A DNA stretch of 64,000 nucleotides, taken from positions 248,001 through 312,000 of the forward strand of contig MU385759.1 of the NCBI GenBank assembly GCA_022497155.1. Direction: 5' to 3'. Positions 24,162-35,267 of this stretch are shown here, in pieces. The notes under the pieces are model-generated. The model was not told where the DNA came from, ran no database searches, and saw only the letters and a list, made by a program, of their open reading frames with translations. Source of the stretch: Whalleya microplaca. Taxonomy: Eukaryota > Ascomycota > Sordariomycetes > Xylariales > Xylariaceae. The position numbers were made by a program, and so were the translations under genes. How positions within the stretch are numbered: position 1 is the stretch's first letter; the number at the start of each line of letters is the position of its first letter.

Positions 24162-24214
24162 GATAAGCCTGCCGATAAGCTTGCCCCGATAAGTCTATCC
24201 AGTACCCCGATAAG
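24162..24214 (+). promoter_or_regulatory. Cluster of four GATAAG sites
   Basis: GATAAG occurs at 24162-24167, 24174-24179, 24188-24193 and 24209-24214, all on the same strand and each preceded by CC or GC. This is within the 435-bp bidirectional promoter region of rtt109 and mL57. GATAAG is the consensus for fungal GATA factors (AreA, AreB, SreA and relatives). The density is far above chance for 53 bp. Confidence 0.65.
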
Positions 24215-24380
24215 TCGGTATTGATCGGCGGTTACCAGCAGCCAATGCCGACCGGCTCTGATAGGCTGTTCACCATTGGCGCCCGACCCACCATTGGAAA
24301 AGTTGCATGGAAGCTCTTCGACCGCGAGATTCTCGAATCTTTTTTATAATGCCGGTATACACACGGCCACAATCCTGCCA

Positions 24381-25341
24381 ATGACACTGAACACCTCCCG
24401 ATCCGCTGCGAAGCTTGCTCGCCAAGCTGTGCGAACCTGCAAAAACCGCCATGTAGCACCTCCATCCCGGCCAGTTGCCTCGTGCACCGTCGCCTCGTCC
24501 AGCTCCTCCTTCTCGACTTCGGCAGCCTGTCGCTCAGAGGAATTGAACCCCCGCCCGCGATGGGCCTATACGCCTGAGGCGATGAAGGCGCCCTTCTCGC
24601 CGCATATCACACACGACCCCGCCCGCTCAGAATGGAAGGTCAATGCCGACCCGCAGAAGCTAGACGATGCGCTGAACCGCTTTCTGGGTCGCGACGGTGA
24701 TAGAATGCTCCCAGACGAGCTCAAATGGCTGGCGGTCACCCACAAGAGTTTCGACCAGGGGCGGAGAGGGTTCAACGATCGTCTGGCCTTTTTAGGTACG
24801 TTATGCTGTTGGTTGCGATTATATGGTGCCGGTGCCGGTGCCGGTGCGCACTTTTTGCAAGCAGGGGACTAGCGTGGCTGACCAGCTGCTGTCTATCAGG
24901 GCGCCAAATATGCGTGCTCGAAGCCACACAGTCAATTTTGACGTCGCCGGAAAACTACGCAACGCCAGACAACGATCCGTACGCAGATAGACGGACGCCG
25001 ATCGAGGACCCGGCTCTTCGGAGTCTCGATAACCTCTCCCTGACCCAACCACACGACCTCTTCACCATAGATAAAGTTGCCAAGCTCGCGTTAAATTCGG
25101 GACTGACTGAAGTAGTGAGGTGGAAACCACGAATGGTGAGATGTGTTTCCTTGTAGCGTAATGCGTTGGCGCTGACAGAGTTTTCCTTTTTTCCCAGCCC
25201 GAAAATATTAAAGGTTCCGGCTTCAATCCCATTATGGCGGGTGCTGTGTATGCTCTCGTCGGGGCCATTTCTTTACAAAACGGAGGGAAAACGGCAAGCC
25301 GAATTGTGCGGGAAAGGATACTCAAAAAGCTCCGCTCGTAG
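24381..25341 (+). CDS. Mitochondrial large ribosomal subunit protein mL57 (yeast Mrpl15), RNase III fold
   Basis: This is a component of the mitochondrial large ribosomal subunit, built on a catalytically dead RNase III domain. Exons are 24381-24795, 24900-25135 and 25198-25341 (introns of 104 and 62 bp), giving 264 aa. The N-terminus is rich in Arg, Ser and Ala and ends in a FSTSAACRS-type cleavage region, a mitochondrial presequence. The RNase III signature appears as DRLAFLGRQ instead of ERLEFLGDA, so the catalytic acidic residues are replaced, as expected for mL57. The last exon (GFNPIMAGAVYALVGAI) is the conserved C-terminal helix pair. The first intron contains four GGTGCC/GGTGCG units. 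It is divergent from rtt109. An alternative would be another mitochondrial RNase III protein (mL44), but length and motifs favour mL57. Confidence 0.88.
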
Positions 25342-26300
25342 CGATCTAAGAAAGTGTAGGATAATGTACAAACTTCCTGTACAATGTATAAAGACAGAGC
25401 ACCGTGTTAAATGCAAAACTACCAGCTCATTTCGAAAACTTCCCATACGGCTGTGTTTGACACTGGACCAGGCTATGCTAGGTCTCTTTAAATCACGCTG
25501 CGTTCCAATTCGAAGTTATGAAGGATCCGTATACGACCAAAGATCCCACTTGCATACACTACAATGTAGGTATAAAGACTATATGATGTATCCTTCATAT
25601 TTGCTGTAATGTTCATTTATTACTAATTGGACATGCCGAGTATGGCGCTCGTTTTGTCATCTATACTGATTAGTCAGGGTATTGTCAGAGAACGCCATAC
25701 AAAAGGGGAAATCTAGATCTCCATACTAATCCCCATATACCAATTAACATACTTGAATCCTATCTCCCATCTATATTGCAGTCCAGGATGTGACCTGATT
25801 TAGTCCTTGGGAGACATAAGCCATTCAGTGAACTTGGCTATAGGACAGAAGGGACATCTCAAGAGTTTGCCCCTTGGTGTGCCATACAACTGGGAATGTG
25901 ATACTACTCACTACCGTCTTCAATAAACCTAGAGGATTTTGCCTCTCACATCGGAAATCAAGATTGGGACGCGACATCAAGACAAACCTATGAACTCACG
26001 AACTAAGAAGCAGTATCAGGACACTGGAGATATGGCAAATAAGCTTAGCGGGGACAGTTCAAGCTAGAGAGGCGGTCTTCCTGTCGGTCTTTGTTATCTT
26101 GCGCCTAACACCACGATGTCCGAGCGTAAAGCAGATGTCATCATTTACCGTGTACTCTTTCGACCGAAGTTCTTAAGAGTGTTTATAGTATGTCCCTTAA
26201 GCAGTGAAAGTCATAATGAGCTTAGCTAGCTAGCAAGCCTACTTTAGGGTTGTCATCTTAAGTGTAGGGATGTAGGGATAAAGGAATAAAAGTCGTTTAC

Positions 26301-26352
<52 letters not shown>

Positions 26353-27906
26353 TAATATAAATAGCAGAGGGAAGCAAGGAAGATCAAGGGAGGAAAGAGA
26401 AAAAAGAAAAATAAGTTGACAAGAGGATGATTTGAACGCAGTGTTTATCGGTTGCAAAAGACAAAAGATTTTGCCCGAAGGCTAGTCTCCGCTGTGAAAC
26501 TGCCCCTGCCGTCTGCGCAGTCGTGTAACGCCCCCATGAGCCACTCAATGAGGAGGCCGCAACAGTAACTCCAGCTCCCTCGCCATGCCGGCTTGGTGAT
26601 AGTAGGGTGGTTCATTATAATATATAAGGCTTACCCCAAGGCACCTTTCCATTGATTAGCCACCTAACCTCCTTCCCTCAGTGAGGCAATCTTCTGCTCA
26701 GAATCTCACCATGCTATTCAGTGGCCTGTAGGCTCCCTAGCATTTCATTGTCTTCTCCATATAACTATCACATCCGCTATGCTGCCCGCTTTTGCTCATT
26801 TTAGCTGGCAAGCTTACTACTACATTACGAATGGCAACATTCCGGACTATGTTCTATTATTCCACATCTGCATCACAATAGGTAGCTCAGAGCTGATTTG
26901 CCACCCTATGTATGCCACCATTTGATTGTGAGCTTCTCATTCCCCTCGCACCTATGAAAGGATAATAATCGATCTCATTGATTTGCTACTATCTCCCTCG
27001 GGTTTATCTATGCCAACTAGTCTGTGTATGAGGTGTCTACAGATACCTAGGTACTTCATCCTTTGAAAACTCTTCAGCAGAGGTAAGACAATCTCTCAGC
27101 CGCGAAATCGTCCCACCGCCTAGACTATTAGCGCAAGACTTTTCGTTGCGAATACAAAACCTACGCCCTAAGTTGTAGTAGGTAGGCACTCCTGATAGAT
27201 TACAGGTAGAAAATATGTCATATGGAATTGACTTACAAAGGGTAATAGGCTCTAATCCACAGTCCATTGTTTTTAAGTCAATCCTCTCTGTCGTGCCTAA
27301 GATATTATATGTTAGCTCGTACTAGCAAGACTACATTGTCACTGAACCATCAATGTGGGATCAAGAAAGCGACAGAGAGAATGATAAGCACATGCTGGTA
27401 CAGTAAGTACAGTTAGCAGATGTTGTTGAATTAGGCCACTTAATTGGCTGGGATTACTCCGGCATGCCCTAGAGCCAATCACCATGCAGCTCTCACCAAC
27501 CAATCACAAAATCGAGACTTCATCCCAGATACATAGAGAGGTCATAAAGTTGTGCAGCTGAGAATATTGTCACGGTGATGACATCTGGAAATAGATTTTC
27601 CAAGGAGAATAGGCGAGTATGGAATTTAATTGATGTTAGGGAATCAATGGCTAGGATGACTTGGGATGAACAAAGTATTGAGCGTAGGTTCTGCAATTGC
27701 CAACTGCCAATTGCACACATGCTGAAATCTCATGGTGTCCCTGCGCATACTTGATTCAAGATTGGCAGCCGCAGAATATTCTTCCCTAACAGTATTAAGT
27801 ATCAGCCAGTGTCTGCGTTCTACAAGGCCTACACCTCAATAACTCTACAACTTTCATTCTCAGCTCCATCCGCCCTTGATTGAAAGTTAAGAGGATTCAC
27901 ATCAAA
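25342..27906. other. 2.5-kb intergenic region
   Basis: No gene is supported. It holds the 3' end of the mL57 transcript, an AT/GT microsatellite at 26301-26350 and the upstream region of the unknown gene at 27907. Short open frames (60-76 codons) show no resemblance to known families. Confidence 0.5.
26301..26350. repeat. Compound microsatellite (AT)11(GT)14
   Basis: Eleven perfect AT units at 26301-26322 run directly into fourteen GT units at 26323-26350. It lies in intergenic DNA. Such alternating purine-pyrimidine tracts are length-variable and can adopt Z-DNA. Confidence 0.95.
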
Positions 27907-29190
27907 ATGCCGAACCGCACCCCAGTCAAGCTCCTAAATCAACCAGGTTTCTGGTTCTCTGGAGAACAATTCAGCTACGGTGGCAATGCCGCTGCTTCTC
28001 GTCGGTGCTATTACGCACTTTGTGGCGACGACCTGAAGGAAAGTAGCAAGGCAGCTCTAAGAGAGCTTGGTCGCATCAGGGCCACAGAGCTCTTCACAAT
28101 TTGCGTGAAACACGAGGTCTTCTTCGATATCTGGCGACATAATCTCGAGGCAGTCTTCAAGCTCATCAACGACGAATGGGTTGCTTATTCTGATACAGAA
28201 CCCGACGATGTGCGCAGTATTACTCAGAGCTACATAACCGCTCGTCGTTCCTGGGATGGTCAACCTTTTGCGACCGAATTGACGGGTCTTGTAGACCAAT
28301 TCATCTCGATATGAGATCGAACGAATGACAAGCTTCGCTCCGAGTTCGAAGCTGGCCAGCTGCCAGATGAACCTCAACAGCTTGTATTGACGATCAACCC
28401 ATCGCCGGCCAATATCATGACGAACACCTTTCAGGGCATCAATATCTCAGCTGCTGACAATCCCACATCTGCTACTGTCGAATGGCCCCCTAAGGACTTT
28501 GCGCCGGAAAAGCATCAGCTTCTTGCCGATACAAGGCTCCGCGACGAGCTCTACAACGTGAACAATGATAATCCCAAGACGGCCCCCGTTCCTTCCACCG
28601 ATACACATCCACTGGAGATCAAGAAATTCCTCTGCTTGTTGGCGCTCTCTCACTTCCCTCGCCGCCACCCCTTTGCGCTGTACATGAAGCTCATCGGGTA
28701 CCTCACTTCGAAAGACAGACGAGCCGCGTTTACCGAAACCGGCGGACAGTCCAAGATCTACGGCACAATGGACGAGTTTGTCGAGTACTCGAAGGCCATA
28801 CTCAACAACCGGGAGCGGGATATGGCAATCGGATTGGTGACGGGCAAGGACCACAGCGCTGGAATGGTGATCGTGATTCGCAATCTGGGGCTGGACAATG
28901 GATTCCAGTTCACTTGTTTCGACCCGTCCACTGGGTCTGATAAATCCAGAGAGCAGGTAATGGACAAGATGAGTGCTCACGCGGCTGGGATCACAGAGGC
29001 CTGGTGGGGCGGATATTGCCCAGACATCGCGGACCAGCCGCGCGATATCATCAATGTTGCGTGCCAGTTCGTCGCCGAACTGGTTGCTGATCGTTTCTTT
29101 CTTCCTCTCCACGACCGCGACAACCAGATGGCATCACGGGGGTTTGAGCGCGTGGAGCTGGCTCGTCGTGCTCCTGATGGTACAGAATAG
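27907..29190 (+). pseudogene. Unknown protein gene interrupted by an in-frame TGA
   Basis: Two open segments lie in the same frame: 27907-28311 (ATG at 27907, MPNRTPVKLL) and 28315-29190. They are separated only by one TGA at 28312-28314, and the codons on both sides are protein-like (LVDQFISI / DRTNDKLRSEFEAG). If read as one, the protein has 426 residues. Either a nonsense mutation has truncated the gene, or a 42-nt intron (GTAGAC at 28291 to ACAAG at 28332), a multiple of three, removes the TGA. The second half holds an aromatic-rich segment (AWWGGYCPDIADQ) and a C-terminal amphipathic helix. No family is recognised. There is no signal peptide. A start for a separate second gene would have to be the ATG at 28417. 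Confidence 0.5.
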
Positions 29191-29504
29191 CCACTGGCTT
29201 CAGTAGTGGGTGGCGGTGTGCTAGTTGGTGAGTGTTTAGGGACATTCAATAACATGAATGTCACAGTCGAGTCCTTAGATAGATGACCTGAGATTGCATT
29301 ACCATCAACGACGAGACCATTCTTCACAATCTTCCTGTTGAATCGTAGTCTTAGTGTCTCAACCAAATCGTGATTATAATTGCTAGTATGCTAATTTGGT
29401 GATGTTATAATTTAATTAGTAATGGGCGTCTATGTGTATGCCATAGCCACTCAACATCTAGTATTTAGCTGATGCGTTGGCAAACGAAACGCTGGCAAAA
29501 ATGA
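29191..29504. other. Convergent 3' intergenic region
   Basis: About 310 bp between the unknown gene (+) and the MFS transporter (-). Nothing recognisable except probable 3' untranslated sequence. Confidence 0.4.
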
Positions 29505-31193
29505 TTAGTACTTGAATAGGCGAGTTTCTTGGTCTTGGCTCTCCCTTAAGATCCTGCGGTTACGATAAGCATAATACACCCTCAAGATCACACAGCCAAC
29601 AGCAACCATGAACAACAGCGCGGCGTTCGTCCAGTGGCCTGTTGGATACCCCGCCTTTGCCTCGTTTGCCTTGTAAATCCAGACACCGACAATCTGGCCA
29701 GGTGCTCCACCAAGACCGATATTTAGCGCAATGGCTAGACCGACGGAGGCGGTGCTGAAGATGTTGGACGAAAGCCATCCAAGAAGAGGCGGGATGCAAG
29801 AAAAGGCACCAGAAGCGGCCACAATCAGACACCCATAGCGCGATGCATAGGCATCGGCTGGTAGCACAGCTGACGCAAGGAAGCCGACAGCACCAATGGT
29901 GGCCAAAACTGCCGAATGGAGTCCGCGAGCATTGAAATGGTCTGCCGACCAAGACGTCAGGATTTGAACCACTGTCCCTTAATTAGCTACACTGCACCAA
30001 GGTATTTGATAGCAATTTCCGGCGATTTCTTACCGTAAGCAACGGCGTATGGAGGTACAGTCATCAACTGCGCCTCCAATTCCTTATAACCCAAGCCAGC
30101 GGTGATAGATGGAGTGAACAGAGACAGAGAGCTGAATGGCGTGGAAATGCCGAAGTACACTAGGTAATGGCCCCAGAGCCTCCAATCGACGAGGGTTGCT
30201 TTAGCATCAGGCCAGCTCATTGTCTTATGATGACCTTTGCTGCCTTCGACATGGAGTCGTTGGACGGCCAGGTCCCTCTCCTGGATTGTTAACCATGTTG
30301 CACTTTCGGGATAGTCAGGCAGAAAGAACCAGACTAAGAATGAAGAAAGGCAAGATGGTATCCCCTCTATAATAAATAACCAACGCCACGCTATACAACA
30401 GTTAGCAAAAGCCTATTCCATATCGTAGGTTAGGGAAACTATCATAAAATTAAGAGAAATGGTCTCCAACACTAGAAGATTGGGAAAAGAAGAGACTCAA
30501 TACTGACCTGACAGTCCTCCGGCTTGATTCATGTGTCCAATTCCGTAAGCAATGGCGCCACCGAAGGCTCCAGCTAGCGTGGCAGAAGCCAAAATGAAGG
30601 CAACGCGGATGCTTCGCTCTTCAGTCTTATACCAAAAGGTCAGGTAATAAACCAAACCTGGGAACAACCCAGCTTCAAAAACACCAAGCAAGAACCGCAC
30701 GACAGTGACAGTGGCATAGCTGTGAACACCGCCAAGCCCCATCGTCAAAGCACCCCATGAGAACATCAGGAATGCGATCCAGCGAGAGGGCCTCAACTTT
30801 TTGAGCAGAATGTTCGACGGCACTTCGAATAAACCGTAGGCTACTAAGAATATCATGAGTGATATGGTGTACTGGTAATTGGTCATCCCAGTCTGGGTCA
30901 TCAGATCGTCGCCGGTCGTCGAGTTCATGATCTTAGCGTTCCCTATGTTAGATCGATCCAGATAGCACAGGAAGTATATCCCAGCTGACAATGGTACGAT
31001 CCGCTTGTCTTGTTTCCATCTCAACTTCTTCTCAGCCTCTGTAATCGGGCCGGAGGTCTGATACGGAGCGAGAGAAGTGCTGAACTCCTGAGACGATATC
31101 AGTCAAACCCAGAAACCATCAACGTGAGTATGAATCCCGAAAACACACCTCTTTCGCGACCTCAACATCGAGCTCAGACTTCTTGTCCGACAT
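29505..31193 (-). CDS. MFS transporter, anion:cation symporter (Dal5/allantoate permease-like) family
   Basis: This is a plasma-membrane major facilitator that takes up an organic anion, in the family of allantoate, nicotinate and pantothenate permeases. Exons are 31193-31149, 31087-30508, 30390-30034 and 29971-29505 (introns of 61, 117 and 62 bp), giving 482 aa. The cytosolic N-terminus is short (MSDKKSELDVEV). Family marks are YFLCYLDRSNIGNAK in the first membrane segment, the FEVPSNILLKKLRPSRW loop, VRFLLGVFEAGLFPG, the WRWLFIIEGI junction created by splicing, and SCIPPLLGWLSSN. About twelve membrane segments are visible. It is divergent from the secreted tannase at 32622, so phenolic or plant-derived acid uptake is a reasonable guess. 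The substrate is not determined by sequence. Confidence 0.93.
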
Positions 31194-32621
31194 GTTGCAC
31201 GATACCCACACCGCTAATTCCAAACACGGCCCTGGTGAAGCTGATACTTTACAATTAGCAACTAGTCGAGGTCTGAAGACAACTAGTTACTAAGGGGACA
31301 ACTAAGAGGAGAGGAAGTTGACTAACTTGGCAACACGACTGAGGTAAAAGTTAGAAGTTTAGGGGAGCCGGTAGACACCCCCAAACAAACGTTGCGGCTT
31401 GGGGAAAGCGAAGCTGGACTGAAAGACGCGGGGATTGTGGAGGTGAAGCTACGCTAAATGAGCTGATCCACTTCGGATGGCCGTTCGAAGAGTTCGGCCG
31501 CCGTCTGTTGGATTTAGACTATTCCAGTATGGGACGGTGAACCGGGGCTCTCCGCCATTTCGTCAAGCTAGCAAGGATCTCCGGACTGTCTACGGTCCTT
31601 GGTAAGTGCGGAGTTGTAAACCACTTGGTGAAGCGGGAAGCCAACATTCGAAACCTACCAATAAGAGACATTAGAACATACTCCATAGTCTGTAGGCAGG
31701 GAATTGCTTATGTCATATTCAGAAATCTCATAAATACGGACTGATTTGGTTGCCGAAATCTTGCTCGGTTTTCTTATAATCTAATGCGGCGGGTCGGGAC
31801 CGGACCACATTTTCGGGATTGTAGCCGATTGTTCGGAGCTCAACAGCCGAGGGGAGTGTAATTGGCATGAATAAAAACTAAACAATTTCAAAGTCGACAA
31901 TTTAGAGCGCAACTATCAAAAGCCTTGAGGCACTGAATTAGACTATACTGTTTCTAGACCGAAGGCTCACCTGCTTTGCGTCTCAGGGATTTGGTCAAGT
32001 TTAACGTAGTATACATACTTACCTAAGAGCTGTGGTGTGGGTCCTAAAGGCTTGCATATATGTAATTGCAGTTCTTTAATCTGCGTTTTACTCGAGTATG
32101 GCGCCGCAAAGTTTCTCATAGCATTGGCCTATTGCGCGGGCATGGTTGGTAGGCCATTTGCGCTGTTGAGCCTCAGAATCAAGATTGACAATTCAATGCA
32201 TATCATAGCATCTTTTTTTACCTGTTTATTGTATGTACTGGGATCGGGGCTCTTTACTATCTATCCCAATTTGGGGGACTATTTTCGGGGCCCTGAGCTA
32301 AAAAGGTGCCGACTAGTTTGACGCCACTGGGAATATGACTGGAGATATGACGAATAAGTGTAACCGTAGTAGCGTGTAAGTCGCGTTGTCTGGTCATGTC
32401 AATTCACTCAATTACAAGCACATTGTCGCATGTTTTAACACTTTAATTACATTTTCTTAGCTAATAAACCTCCTTTGTTTTCTCTCATGGCTCAATGGGT
32501 GCAGACTCAGCTATAATATAGACTAAAAGTTGTTTCATACTTCCCAGTCTGAGTTCAATTTGACATCTTGGGTAATAAGTCTCTCTTCGGAAACTTGAAC
32601 GTTCGATAACTCGACACCATC
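31194..32621. promoter_or_regulatory. Divergent promoter region, MFS transporter / tannase
   Basis: This is a 1.4-kb gap between two head-to-head genes of likely related function. CGG-containing words that could bind Zn2Cys6 regulators occur, for example around 31477-31500, but no spaced pair stands out enough to call. A 94-codon frame at 32037 (+) is not convincing as a gene. A TATA-like ATAATATAGA lies near 32513, about 105 bp upstream of the tannase start. Confidence 0.4.
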
Positions 32622-34271
32622 ATGAGGCTTCTATTGTTACTCGCCGCCCTCATTCCTCTTTCTGCGGCTGTCCCAACCAATCAAAGTGCCTGGACAGTAG
32701 AAGACTGTACCAAGTTTGCCTCATCTATTCGTAATCTAACTGTTGGAGCTACTATTTTGAACTCAAGCTATGTTCCTGAGAATACACTTCATGTCAGCAA
32801 CACTTTCAATACTGTTGCATTATGCCGCTTATTTGGCGAAGTTCCCTATGCTGGGAATAATTTTGTTATCTTTGAAACTTGGCTCCCAGCTTCAGACACT
32901 TATAATAAAAGGCTCTTGGTAGTTGGTATAAAGACCTCTTATAACCTATCACAATCCAAGACACTAATACAGGTCACAGGTAATGGTGGAATGGCAGGCA
33001 CAATTGCTGAAGGCGACATGATAGGAAATTTAAATAAAGGATACGCTGTAGCTGGTGGTAATGCGGGCCACTTGGCTTCGGAGAACAACGGCGGTAGCGG
33101 GGCTCCGGGCATATACCTACCGTACCTGCATGACGAGGAACAAGTCAAAGCTTGGATACACAACTCCATCGCATACTTCACGCCGGTCGCCAGAGAACTA
33201 ACATCTGCATTCTACCACGAAGCTCCGAAACATAGCTATTATCAAGGTTGTTCCACAGGTGGTGCACAGGGTTACGCTCTAGCACAATTTCATCCGGACT
33301 TGTTTGACGGGATCGTGGCTGGGTGTCCTGGAAATTGGTATTCCCATCTAGCTTTGTCCTTCCTGTGGAATTCTCAGGTAACCAAGGTAAGGTGGTGGAG
33401 TTACCTCGACATTATCCTCAGCTGACAGTATCAGGGCTCTAATTTCTTGTCGCAAACTGCTCTAGATCTTATAACCCGTAAAGTTTTAGCAAAATGCGAC
33501 ACGATCGACGGAGTGGAAGATGGAGTTGTAGAGAACCCCTTAGAATGCGATTTCGACGTGGCGTCTCTACAGTGCTCATCCTCGGAAACAAACTCATCAA
33601 CATGCCTTACGCCCGCTCAAGTCTCAGCGGCGCAGAAGATCTATACGGGCCCAGTTGACTCCCGATCAAACACTTCCTTATACCCAGGCTTTTCAGTAGG
33701 AAGTGAAACTGAGTGGATCGGGCAAGAGGAAGAATTAGCGCAGGCATTCTCGGTTCCGATCCTGCAGAATATCGTCTTCGATAACTTATCCTATGATGGC
33801 TCGGCATTTAACTGGGGAACCGATGTCGATGCCGTCGACGAGAAAGTCGGCACCCTCATTGATGAAATCAGCCCTGATCTCTCGGTGCTGAAAGCCTCAG
33901 GCGCGAAGATGATCACATTTCAAGGGTGGGCCGATCCATACAATGCCGCGACATGGCCGATACAGCATCTCAAGCAGATTGAAGATTCCGTTGGCGGTGA
34001 TGTGAGTGACTGGTTTCGTCTATTTATGATACCCGGCGGTGGACATTGCGGCGGCGCCTCGAATTATCACCAGGTCCCGGGAACCTGGCATGCGTTGGAT
34101 GCCTTGGTTCAATGGGTCGAAACTGGCCAGGCGCCTACTGAGATACTAGCGACAGATCCTGCAGATGAGAGTCTAAACTTCAAAACTAGCAAGCTGTGCC
34201 CGTGGCCGCAAACTGCCAAGTTTCAGGGTGGCGATTCGAACGATTGGAAATCATTTGAATGCGATAAGTGA
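32622..34271 (+). CDS. Tannase / feruloyl esterase family secreted hydrolase
   Basis: This is a secreted serine esterase that cleaves gallate or hydroxycinnamate esters of plant material. Exons are 32622-33386 and 33435-34271 with a 48-bp intron (GTAAGG...TATCAG), giving 533 aa. The signal peptide is about residues 1-16 (MRLLLLLAALIPLSAA). The family CS-D-HC arrangement is complete: C210-S211 (GCSTGGAQG), D422 (GWADPYN) and H459-C460 (GGGHCGGA), giving the Ser-Asp-His triad tied by a disulfide. The calcium-binding Asp-rich segment is present as CDTIDGVEDGVVENP. A second AG six nucleotides upstream (33427-33428) could add two residues. Several NxS/T sites fit secretion. It is divergent from an MFS transporter gene. 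Confidence 0.94.
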
Positions 34272-34868
34272 AATCTTGTAATTAGGATGGTGAATAAGCG
34301 AGTAAGTACACTGCTATTTAGCTTTTGATATTCGCTATCTCGGTTCCTATGCGAGAAGCACTTCAGGGAACAATAAAATAAGCACTGGAGTGGCATAATC
34401 AACAGCCACTTAATGGCTTCACCCTTTTCTAGATTCGCCTTCGCACTTAATACGCCATCATGCACTTCATTATCCAGTACTATCAAAATCAATCTGAGTT
34501 TTTATACAGTCAATCGCTGATACGGTATTTCTTTTTAATTCCAGACGCAACCTCCATGCATAGAGAGGAACAGGAACTAGTCTTATACTTCACACAACCC
34601 AGAGTAGAATATAATGGAAGGTAAGGGTAGCTGACTGGTTCGCTGTCATGTGTATGATTTCTCGCTGTCAATATGTACATATGCATAATCCATCTAAACT
34701 GATATTTCTCCTCAATTTCCGTCCTAGTCAAAACAATAGCGATGAGAATCCCCCTTCCCCTGGCTCTTCTGTCCAAGAAGTTCCATTCGGTGACAACAGA
34801 TTCAACAGGAAGATGATGATCAACGGAAGTATCTGTGCTTAAAAGCCCCTCTGTGTTTTTGGCTCGCG
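34272..34868. other. Convergent intergenic region
   Basis: About 600 bp between the tannase (+) and the small Cys-rich gene (-). No supported gene or repeat. Confidence 0.4.
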
Positions 34869-35267
34869 TTACTTATACCTTTCCCGAATAGTCTCTAGAC
34901 AGGCCTCGATGAATGCCCCGTGCTGCACGTCCCAGTCGCGATCATCGAAGGTTGAGAACATTTCATCTCGTTCGTCTTCATAGAGCTCAATCTCCACTTC
35001 GTCAACCGATAAATCCATTAAGAAATCGAGGACTTCTTCCCATTTTTTGTCGAGTTCGTCCCTCAGCTGCTTCGTTTTACAATTTTCGCACGGCCAGTCC
35101 CGAATGATGGCATCTTCCTTGGCACCGCGCTTTGTTCGCCTCATATGATAATCCGCACAATAGAAATTTTTCGACGCAGCTTTTTCGCATCGCTTGATAG
35201 ATCGTGGGGGCGTGACATCTTTGTCCTCGTGCTTGCAACTAAAGTATACACGTCGTAGCCAGCACAT
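34869..35267 (-). CDS. Small Cys/His-rich hypothetical protein, possible zinc binder
   Basis: This is an intronless 132-aa protein without a signal peptide. Cys and His occur in pairs that could bind zinc: C11-x-H13, C27, C37-x3-H41 and C60-x2-C63 (CENC). The second half is helical and very acidic (DEVEIELYEDERDE). The frame is open further upstream, but the first ATG is at 35267 and begins MCWLRRVYFSC, a sensible start. Similar short proteins with a CxH...CxxC front and acidic tail are common, unnamed, in Pezizomycotina. Nucleic-acid or protein binding is possible but unproven. Neighbours give no clue. Confidence 0.6.
   Translation of the reverse strand: MCWLRRVYFSCKHEDKDVTPPRSIKRCEKAASKNFYCADYHMRRTKRGAKEDAIIRDWPCENCKTKQLRDELDKKWEEVLDFLMDLSVDEVEIELYEDERDEMFSTFDDRDWDVQHGAFIEACLETIRERYK

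Noticed and set aside
28447..29112. 221-codon minus-strand frame opposite the unknown gene at 27907-29190
   Set aside because: The plus frame continues coherently across the same region and has an ATG start context; the minus frame looks like its mirror.
29941..29972. GGTTCAAATCC as a tRNA T-loop
   Set aside because: It lies at the start of the last MFS exon and no cloverleaf partner sequences surround it.
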